A stretch of 7,022 nt of DNA from Spirochaetales bacterium. GTDB lineage: Bacteria > Spirochaetota > Spirochaetia > Treponematales > UBA12059. Below the pieces are notes generated by a model. It searched no databases. It worked only from the letters and a program-made list of their open reading frames with translations, and was not told the DNA's origin. Position numbers and translations under genes: made by a program. Below are positions 1 through 5,868 of the stretch, in pieces; position 1 is the first letter of the stretch; every line of letters begins with the position of its first letter. The stretch spans positions 1-7,022 of the forward strand of contig JAFGUM010000334.1 of NCBI GenBank assembly GCA_016938515.1, given 5' to 3'.

Positions 1-1
1 G

Positions 2-64
2 ATCGCCGCGCTTACCCCCGCGCCGGGTCCCGCTACCGACCGCTCGGAAGAGAAGAAGGACTGA
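2..64 (+). CDS. C-terminal end of an upstream gene (partial)
   Basis: An open frame enters from the left edge and ends at TGA 62-64. It encodes 20 residues, ending in a charged tail (RSEEKKD). Most of its third codon positions are G or C, as in the genes downstream, and the tail composition is typical of a cytoplasmic protein end. The piece is too short to assign a family. The other two forward frames are also open across these bases, so the frame choice rests on codon composition and on the plausible stop position before an intergenic gap. Confidence 0.4.
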   Translation: MAALTPAPGPATDRSEEKKD

Positions 65-109
65 CACCAGACCCGGGCGCCTGCGCACCGGCAGAACGCT
101 ATCAGCACC

Positions 110-125
110 CCGGTTTGGTAACCGG
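110..125. repeat. Perfect 6-bp inverted repeat, 4-nt loop
   Basis: CCGGTT (110-115) and AACCGG (120-125) are exact reverse complements around TGGT. The repeat lies between the putative upstream stop (64) and the gene starting at 170, just upstream of a possible promoter. It could be a weak terminator stem (only CTTCT follows, with no real U-tract) or an operator half-site pair. A stem of this size can occur by chance in GC-rich DNA. Confidence 0.3.
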
Positions 126-128
126 CTT

Positions 129-158
129 CTGGCAACCACGGCGCCAACGTTGTACAAT
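129..158 (+). promoter_or_regulatory. Possible sigma70-type promoter for the 132-aa gene
   Basis: TACAAT at 153-158 matches the -10 consensus in 5 of 6 positions. CTGGCA at 129-134 matches the -35 consensus in 4 of 6, with an 18-bp spacer. Transcription would begin near 165, leaving almost no leader before the ATG at 170. The real start could therefore be the ATG at 188 or 206, or the message could be nearly leaderless. This was judged by eye only. Confidence 0.3.
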
Positions 159-169
159 GGGGGACAATC

Positions 170-568
170 ATGTACCACCCGAAGACGATGGAATGGGACG
201 ACAGGATGAAGGATCTCTTCGACCGCGTAGATCGGGAACTCGAGGATACGTATCATGGCCGCTGGAAACTAAGGCGAAACCGCCCCGCGCGCGGGGAAAC
301 GGCCAACCCCGAGGCGGACGGTCTGTTCAACGTCGGCGTCTTCTTCACGCCGGGGTACGGCAGCAGGCTCGGCAAGGGCTACCTCGTCGAAGTCGTCATA
401 GCGACAGAAGAGCAGGTGCCCGACACCGAGCGCAGGGAGATCGAGAACCACGTCCGCGACCTGGTCGCCGCCTTCCTGCCGGATGCATTCCCCGGGCGCG
501 ACCTGCGCGTCGAACGCGACGGCACGATGTTCAAGATCCACGGGGACCTGGGGATGGGAGAGTTGTAG
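170..568 (+). CDS. Conserved-looking hypothetical protein, 132 aa
   Basis: Function is not recognised. The protein is small and soluble, with no signal peptide or membrane segment. Residues 8-28 form a charged amphipathic helix. Residues 37-77 are rich in Gly, Asn and Pro (NRPARG, ANPEADGLFNVG, then GYGS and GKGYLVEVVI) and look like a beta-rich core. Residues 84-104 are a second helix. The C-terminal part (FPGRDLRVERDG and FKIHGDLG) looks like a final strand pair. The pattern resembles, from memory, a small uncharacterised protein of GC-rich spirochaetes, but I cannot confirm this. The start at 170 has a GGGGG run just upstream (159-163); ATG 188 and ATG 206 are realistic alternatives because the helix conserved in such proteins begins near residue 13. 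The gene ends 52 bp before jetA on the same strand. No known Wadjet component has this size or sequence, so it is probably a neighbour and not part of the system. Confidence 0.7.
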   Translation: MYHPKTMEWDDRMKDLFDRVDRELEDTYHGRWKLRRNRPARGETANPEADGLFNVGVFFTPGYGSRLGKGYLVEVVIATEEQVPDTERREIENHVRDLVAAFLPDAFPGRDLRVERDGTMFKIHGDLGMGEL

Positions 569-583
569 GGGTTACCCGACTCC

Positions 584-614
584 CTGTCACGAACAGCGCG
601 GAGTGTCGTATACT
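584..614 (+). promoter_or_regulatory. Possible jetA operon promoter
   Basis: TATACT at 609-614 matches the -10 consensus in 5 of 6 positions and stands out in GC-rich sequence. CTGTCA at 584-589 matches the -35 in 4 of 6, but the spacer would be 19 bp, longer than optimal. A start site about 7 nt downstream of the -10 would fall at or next to the A of the jetA ATG (621), implying a leaderless or near-leaderless operon message. Consistent with this, no Shine-Dalgarno sequence is correctly spaced before 621; the nearest GGAG (600-603) is 17 nt away. Readthrough transcription from the upstream gene is the alternative. Confidence 0.35.
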
Positions 615-620
615 GTCGGT

Positions 621-2024
621 ATGTCCTCGGGAATCTTTTCCATTCTGCCTGCATCGTTTTTCTCCCCCCTGGCCAGCCCGAACCGGGAAGACTACGCCGC
701 CTGCCTGCTCATTTTTTACCGCCTGTTCCAGGATTCCCCCGGCGGGGTCGAACGCTCGACCCTGGTAGGCCGCTTTGCCGAGCATTATGAGGAGACCGGC
801 CGGTCCATCGTGGTGGATGACGGGGAATCAGGCGCGGATAATCAGGACGACGACTCAGGCACCCAGGACCCCGCCCGGATGGCGGCGGCTAGGACGTTGC
901 GTCTCCTCGTGGCCACCGGATGGATTGGCGAGGAAACCCTCCCCAATTACACGAGGATGGCGACGATAGCGGCGTCGGCTAAGCCTTTCCTGGACGCCCT
1001 GGCTGCCACCGAACGTGGATCGACACTCGAGTACGAGAGCCATGTCGTGGCGATATATTCTTCTTTGTGCGGTGATGCGGCCCGGGAACACGGACACCAC
1101 GCGGTGCTCAACGCGCACTACCACCTGACCCTGCTCGTCGACTCGCTCAAGGTGCTGTCGCAGAACATCCGCGCGCATTATGAACGGCTGCTTGAACAGA
1201 CGGCCGGAGCCGCGATACCGGAAATCCTGAGGCTGCACTACGACCGGTACCTCGAGGAAGTCGTTGACAGGGCTTACGCGAGGCTCAAGACCTCCGACAA
1301 CCTGTCACGGTACCGACCGCGGATAGTCAGGGCGGTCAATTCGTTTTTGGCCGACAAAAAATGGATGGACAGGACCGCCTCGGCGTTTGCCCTGCTCAGG
1401 CGGGAATCGAGCGACGAGGCGCGAAAACGGCTTGGCGTGCTGCTCGAGGAGATACGCGATCAACTGCGCGCGCTCGACCCCACACTCGACGAAATAGACA
1501 GGCGCAACATGCTGTACGCGCGCTCTTCGCTGGAACGCATACGTGGACGACTAAGGGAAAGCCACACGATAGCCGGCAGGCTGGCCGCGATTGCGCGCGC
1601 CGTTGCCGTCGATGGCTCGATGGCGGGCCGGCTCGCCCACCGCCTGTACCGGGTACGCTGGTACGGCAAGGAGTCGAAGTACAGACGCTGGGCCAGGGAA
1701 ACGGAACGACAGTTCCTTGACGCCCGCCCTGTAGTCGATACCGCGGCGTTTGAGCTGGCCGAGGCGGAGCTTCGCCTCCGGATAGAACGCCAGCTGACCC
1801 CCGAGCGCATCGCCGCGTGGCTTGCCGAGCGCATCCAACCAGGGGGCTTCGCAAAGGCTGAAGATCTGGCTCTGGACACAGCCTCCTTCGTGAGGGTGCT
1901 GCACGCGACGACGTACGGCGAATCCAGGTCTGGCCGTTTCCCGTACAAGGTGGAGTGGCTCGATGGCGATGCCGACGCGGCCGGGTGGATTTTCAGATCG
2001 CACGGATACCGGAGGATACGATGA
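621..2024 (+). CDS. jetA: Wadjet JetA-like protein (DUF5716 type), kleisin subunit, 467 aa
   Basis: JetA is the kleisin-like subunit that links the JetC ATPase heads and carries JetB. The start at 621 gives an N-terminus (FSILPASFFSPLAS) typical of DUF5716 JetA proteins; longer forms starting at 483 or at GTG 603 add sequence with no such character. Residues 1-60 form the first part of a winged-helix domain. An acidic, probably disordered stretch follows at 66-83 (DDGESGADNQDDDSG). The family-like segment LRLLVATGWIGEE and NYTRMATIAASAKPFLDAL then completes the N-terminal domain. Residues from about 120 to 400 are mostly helical and charged, suiting a helical or coiled-coil middle region, and the C-terminus is probably another small domain. 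No membrane segment or signal is present. Its stop overlaps the jetB start (ATGA, 2021-2024). A DUF3375 (type I) JetA is less likely. I am confident of the Wadjet role from the operon and fairly confident of type II. Confidence 0.85.
   Translation: MSSGIFSILPASFFSPLASPNREDYAACLLIFYRLFQDSPGGVERSTLVGRFAEHYEETGRSIVVDDGESGADNQDDDSGTQDPARMAAARTLRLLVATGWIGEETLPNYTRMATIAASAKPFLDALAATERGSTLEYESHVVAIYSSLCGDAAREHGHHAVLNAHYHLTLLVDSLKVLSQNIRAHYERLLEQTAGAAIPEILRLHYDRYLEEVVDRAYARLKTSDNLSRYRPRIVRAVNSFLADKKWMDRTASAFALLRRESSDEARKRLGVLLEEIRDQLRALDPTLDEIDRRNMLYARSSLERIRGRLRESHTIAGRLAAIARAVAVDGSMAGRLAHRLYRVRWYGKESKYRRWARETERQFLDARPVVDTAAFELAEAELRLRIERQLTPERIAAWLAERIQPGGFAKAEDLALDTASFVRVLHATTYGESRSGRFPYKVEWLDGDADAAGWIFRSHGYRRIR
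2011..2015 (+). promoter_or_regulatory. Shine-Dalgarno sequence of jetB
   Basis: GGAGG lies inside the last codons of jetA, 5 nt before ATG 2021. It is the clearest ribosome binding site in the window. It fixes the jetB start at 2021 over the in-frame ATG at 1955, which lies deep inside jetA and has no such site. Confidence 0.75.
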
Positions 2025-2650
2025 TAGAAGGAATCGACGCCCTCGCCGACCTCTCGGCACTGGAACCGTCCGACTTCGACAGCTTCAGGAAAGCCGTCAG
2101 GGAGCTCCTGGCCCGCACCTTCCTGCTTCGCGGTGTCGACGAGGTGCTGTACGACTTTGCCGTACGCAACTTTGGCCTCCTGGAACCGTACTTTGCCTGC
2201 ATGGGCGCGGAACTGCGCAAGGATGAAAGCCTGGGCGTGGTAGCCTGGCGCGGTGGAGCAGAGACGCGGGCCAGGCTGGGACGGGAAGAAACCATCGCGC
2301 TCCTGACGTTCCGCCTGCTGTTCGAGGAGAAGCGCAACCTGGTCAGCCTGACCGATTTTCCCACGGTTACGGTCTTCGATTTTGTAGAACGGTACAAGGC
2401 GCTTATCGAAGGCGACCTGAAGAAAACCCGGCTCATCGAGATACTCAGGCGCTTCAACGCGGCCAAGCTCATCCGTTCGCCGCGGGAAGAGGCCGATCCG
2501 GACGGGCAGCTCGTGCTCTTTCCAAGCCTGGCTCTGGTGCTGGACCAGGACGGCATCACCGAGGTGATGAGCTTCATCGGGACGGAAACCGACGCAGCTA
2601 CCCCGGCCGCGGAATCCAGTGCCATCGAAGACGAAGGCGGTGACGCATGA
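2021..2650 (+). CDS. jetB: Wadjet JetB-like protein (DUF4194), KITE subunit, 209 aa
   Basis: JetB is the KITE-type accessory subunit (compare MukE and MksE) that binds the JetA kleisin in the SMC complex. Length suits DUF4194, which is usually about 200 aa. Residues 20-95 resemble a first winged helix (FRKAVRELLARTFLL, then the DFAVRNFGLLEPYF segment). Residues 90-115 contain the family-like stretch ALLTFRLLFEEKRN. A second winged helix at about 120-165 includes LKKTRLIEILRRFNAAKLI, followed by the strand LVLFPSLALVLD. Residues 187-209 form a loose acidic tail (IEDEGGDA at the end) with no predicted fold. The start is set by the GGAGG at 2011. Both ends overlap neighbours by 4 nt, so translation is probably coupled to jetA and jetC, giving matched amounts of complex subunits. 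Confidence 0.88.
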   Translation: MIEGIDALADLSALEPSDFDSFRKAVRELLARTFLLRGVDEVLYDFAVRNFGLLEPYFACMGAELRKDESLGVVAWRGGAETRARLGREETIALLTFRLLFEEKRNLVSLTDFPTVTVFDFVERYKALIEGDLKKTRLIEILRRFNAAKLIRSPREEADPDGQLVLFPSLALVLDQDGITEVMSFIGTETDAATPAAESSAIEDEGGDA

Positions 2651-5600
2651 TATCCCTCAGGCGCGTCAGGCTTGTCGGCTGGCATTTCTTCGACGACGTT
2701 TCCATACCGATCGGCGAAGCTACGCTGTTTGCCGGCGACAACGGCTCGGGCAAGTCCACCATCATCGACGCGATCCAGTACGCACTCGCGGCCAACCTTA
2801 CCAGGATACGCTTCAACTCGGCGGCCTCGGACAAAAAAGCCGGCCGCACGCTCGAGGGCTACGTACGGGGCAAGACCGGACTGGAGTCCGGGGAGCACCT
2901 GCGAGACGACGCGGTAGCCCACGTGATGCTCGAATTCGTCATGGCGGGAAACACGGTGTGCGCCGGCATCTGCGTCGAGGCGTTCAAGGACGAAACACAG
3001 CTTCGTGAATACCCGTGGCTAGCGGATAACGCTTCGATTGACTCGATAGCCGTCAGCGACTCAAACGGAAAGACGATGCAGGGCCGCGTGTTCCGCGATC
3101 TGCTCAAGGCCGCCGGCGCGATGACCTACGATTCAAAGCGGGAATACAACGCGGAACTCACCCATCGCCTCGGAGTCTTCCGGCGCAATGTCGACTTCAA
3201 TCCGTACCTCGACGCCCTCGTCCGGTCGGTAAGCTTCTCGCCGCTCAGTTCGGTGGACCGCTTCGTATGCGACTATATACTCGAGGACCGCCCCGTCGAC
3301 GTGTCCGCGATGAAGTCAAACCTGGAGAGCTACAAGGAAGCCGAACGCGAAGCCGACGCGGCGATAGCCAAGATCGAGGCCTTGCGGACCATAGGAAAAG
3401 CCGCGGGAGAATGGAGCCAGCACGAACGGTCGATCCTGTTCCAGGAGTACCTGAAGTACCGGGCCGACGCGGAACTGGCAGCGGAGCGTGCGGGAAACAT
3501 CCTCCGCCGCAGCAAGGAACTGGAGCGTGAACACGATCGCGCCACCGCGGCAATCACCCGGCTGACCGAGGAAAAGGCCCGGCTCGAGGCGGCCAGGCTG
3601 GACGCTGAAATGGCGCTCGCAAGAAACGACGCCTACCAGCTGGTCCGCAACCTGCGTGAAAAGCGCGACAGGCTTGCACGGGATCTGGCAGGCGTGCAGG
3701 AGAAAGTGGCTCGCTGGGAACTGCTCAGGGGACAATGCTCCGCGATGCTCGGGCGTCCCGTAGCAAAAAAAACGAAGGGCGAGCCGGACAGGCGCTGGGA
3801 ACCCGACGCGGAGCTCGCGACCATCGACGCCGAACGGGCAGAACTGTCGCGAAAACGTGCCGAGGCGGAACGTGTCCATGCCGATACCGTACGCGACGAG
3901 CAGGAAACCGCCGCTGAACTCGTGGACCTGGAACGCGGGCTGCCGCGGTACCCGTCATCTAGCGCCCGTCTCAAGGCGGAACTCGAAGCCCGCGGTGTGC
4001 CGTGCTGGATATTCGCCGACCTGCTCGAGGTTGACGCGCCCGAATGGCAGAATGCCGTGGAAGGCTGGCTCAACACCCTGCGCTTCGCCGTGATCGTGGA
4101 ACCGAGACGGTTCAGGGAAGCGCTGGGAATCTACGATTCGATGCCGCGGGATGTCGCCGGGGTCGCCCTGCCCAACCTGGAAAAGATGCGCGACGCGCAG
4201 GTCCGCACCGAATCGCTCGCGTCGATCGTGTCCACCGACTCACCCTACGCGCGCATCTACGCGAACTTCATCCTGGGCGACGTGATCCGCGCCTCGCTCG
4301 ATACGCTCAAGGATTTCCCCAGGTCTGTTACCAGAGAGTGCATGAGTTATTCGCGCTTCACCGCCACCAGGATGAAAGAGGAAGTCTGGTCCCGATGGTA
4401 TCTGGGCAGAAGTGCCAGGGAAAAGCGCATGGAAACCCTGCGGGTGGAACTGGACAGGCTGCGTACGGCTGCCAGGGAACTGGGCGAGAGCATCCGCATG
4501 AACGCGGAACGCGACGAAGCGCTCAGGCGCGCCTACGACGGCATCCACGAGATGAAATCCCTCGAGGAAGCCCGTGAACGCGCGGCGACCCTGCCGACAG
4601 AGATCGCCGGCATCGACGCCGACATCAAAGCCGTTGACCTGTCAGGCGTCCGCGACATGCAGGTGCGCATAGACAGTCTGGTCAAATCAATCAATGAAAC
4701 TTCCGACATCTACGATCGGGAACGGGAAACCCTTGGCAAGACTGAATCCCTGATAGAGACCAGCAGGCAGCAGCTGGAGCATGCGCGCCGTACCCAAGCC
4801 GAAGCCGAAAGCACATTCGCGACCTTCATGGACGGCCGGGAGGCTCTGGGACAGGAGTTCGAATCGTACTACGCCGAGCGGCTGCGCGGGACGAACCTGG
4901 AAACCCTGGTGGCCAACTATGAAGCAGCGGTGAAAGGCTTTCGCACCAGGATGGAAAAAGCGGCGGAAGCCTACCGGAAAGCCGTCATGGACTACAACAG
5001 CCGCTTCAACGCGCTTCTGCCCCTGGAACCTGCCTACGCTGACGAGGCAAACAAGTCGCTTAAACGCTACGTCGATTCCGAACTGCCGCAGTATCGGGAA
5101 AAGATAGCCAGGGCCCGCTCCGACGCCGAACGCCAGTTCAAGGAGCATTTCGTAGCCAGGCTCAACGAGTATATCGAGGTAGCCAGGGAGAGTTTCCGCG
5201 AGATCAACGAGACGCTCAAAGCTCTGTCATTCGGCAAAGACCAGTACCGGTTTACGCTCGAGGAGCGAAGCGACAGGAAAGGCCAGCTCGAGGTCATACG
5301 CAAGGCCGCGGAAATAAACGAGCTGGAAGACGGTCTGTTCGCCGCTCTGGCCACGCAGGAAGAACGCCAGGCCGTCGAAAACCTGTTCGAAAAAATCCTG
5401 CGCAACGAACTCGACTCGTTCGAGGTCAGAGCCATCTGCGACTATCGAACCTACTTCAGCTACGATATCAGGCTCCGCGACCTGACGGCCCTCGATCCAA
5501 AAACAGGCAAGCCCCCCGAACTCTCGCTGTCGCGCGTCATCAGGGAAAAATCCGGCGGCGAAGCCCAGACGCCGTATTACGTCGCCATAGCGGCCAGCTT

Positions 5601-5868
5601 CTACCGGTTCTACAAGGATGACCCGGAAAACATCGTCCGCCTGGTGCTGTTCGACGAAGCGTTCAACCGCATGGACGACGAGCGCATAGGCAAGGCTCTG
5701 GAGTTCTTCCGACGCCTCAACATGCAGGTGGTCACCGCCGTGCCCACTGAAAAACTTGAAACGATAGCGCCGCAGATGGACACGATAGCCCTCGTCGTGC
5801 GCCACGGCTACCATGCCGTCGTCAGGGATTTCCGCGCCGCCAATCCGGCTTCGGTGGCGGTGCAGTAA
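2647..5868 (+). CDS. jetC: Wadjet JetC-like SMC ATPase, 1073 aa
   Basis: JetC is the SMC motor of Wadjet. It dimerises, binds and hydrolyses ATP between paired heads, and extrudes DNA loops. The N-terminal head holds Walker A at residues 30-38 (GDNGSGKST; Lys36 contacts phosphate). The C-terminal head holds the ABC signature at 969-974 (SGGEAQ, followed by TPYYVAIAASF, a typical JetC stretch) and Walker B at 999-1004 (LVLFDE; Glu1004 is the likely catalytic base) with a D-loop to Asp1010. Residues about 220-420 and 585-850 are rich in Glu, Arg, Ala and Leu with heptad character, forming the outgoing and returning coiled coils. A globular hinge lies near 440-580 (VPCWIFADLLEVDAPEW, then AVEGWLNTLRFAVIVE). 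All ATPase motifs are intact and the length is normal for JetC. The start overlaps jetB by 4 nt; GAAGG at 2633-2637 is a plausible binding site. MukB, SbcC and MksB are alternatives by motif alone, but the neighbours identify JetC. Confidence 0.93.
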   Translation: MISLRRVRLVGWHFFDDVSIPIGEATLFAGDNGSGKSTIIDAIQYALAANLTRIRFNSAASDKKAGRTLEGYVRGKTGLESGEHLRDDAVAHVMLEFVMAGNTVCAGICVEAFKDETQLREYPWLADNASIDSIAVSDSNGKTMQGRVFRDLLKAAGAMTYDSKREYNAELTHRLGVFRRNVDFNPYLDALVRSVSFSPLSSVDRFVCDYILEDRPVDVSAMKSNLESYKEAEREADAAIAKIEALRTIGKAAGEWSQHERSILFQEYLKYRADAELAAERAGNILRRSKELEREHDRATAAITRLTEEKARLEAARLDAEMALARNDAYQLVRNLREKRDRLARDLAGVQEKVARWELLRGQCSAMLGRPVAKKTKGEPDRRWEPDAELATIDAERAELSRKRAEAERVHADTVRDEQETAAELVDLERGLPRYPSSSARLKAELEARGVPCWIFADLLEVDAPEWQNAVEGWLNTLRFAVIVEPRRFREALGIYDSMPRDVAGVALPNLEKMRDAQVRTESLASIVSTDSPYARIYANFILGDVIRASLDTLKDFPRSVTRECMSYSRFTATRMKEEVWSRWYLGRSAREKRMETLRVELDRLRTAARELGESIRMNAERDEALRRAYDGIHEMKSLEEARERAATLPTEIAGIDADIKAVDLSGVRDMQVRIDSLVKSINETSDIYDRERETLGKTESLIETSRQQLEHARRTQAEAESTFATFMDGREALGQEFESYYAERLRGTNLETLVANYEAAVKGFRTRMEKAAEAYRKAVMDYNSRFNALLPLEPAYADEANKSLKRYVDSELPQYREKIARARSDAERQFKEHFVARLNEYIEVARESFREINETLKALSFGKDQYRFTLEERSDRKGQLEVIRKAAEINELEDGLFAALATQEERQAVENLFEKILRNELDSFEVRAICDYRTYFSYDIRLRDLTALDPKTGKPPELSLSRVIREKSGGEAQTPYYVAIAASFYRFYKDDPENIVRLVLFDEAFNRMDDERIGKALEFFRRLNMQVVTAVPTEKLETIAPQMDTIALVVRHGYHAVVRDFRAANPASVAVQ

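Noticed and set aside
483..620. N-terminal extension of jetA starting at ATG 483
   Set aside because: It overlaps the 132-aa gene out of frame, its residues are Cys/Ser/Arg/Thr-rich as in shadow translations, and the family-like N-terminus begins at 621.
115..768. 217-aa forward open frame
   Set aside because: It has an Arg/Pro/Gly-rich translation typical of the wrong frame of GC-rich DNA, and it overlaps both the 132-aa gene and the start of jetA.
1993..2922. 309-aa reverse-strand open frame
   Set aside because: It is Ser/Arg-rich and lies antisense to jetB and the jetA/jetC ends; the sense strand gives clear family motifs. It is the usual antisense shadow in a GC-rich gene.
5104..5190. 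Recurring TAGCCAGG octamer in jetC
   Set aside because: The copies all encode Ala-Arg in frame and reflect codon preference (GCC, AGG), with irregular spacing and no wider repeat unit.
5227..5814. 195-aa reverse-strand open frame
   Set aside because: It is antisense to the JetC C-terminal head, where the signature and Walker B motifs are encoded on the plus strand; no independent start signal or motif is seen.
2647..5868. Chromosomal condensin (MukB/MksB) or SbcC/Rad50 nuclease partner
   Set aside because: A condensin locus would not normally carry a DUF5716-like kleisin with a Toprim protein, and SbcC would sit beside SbcD; the gene set fits Wadjet.
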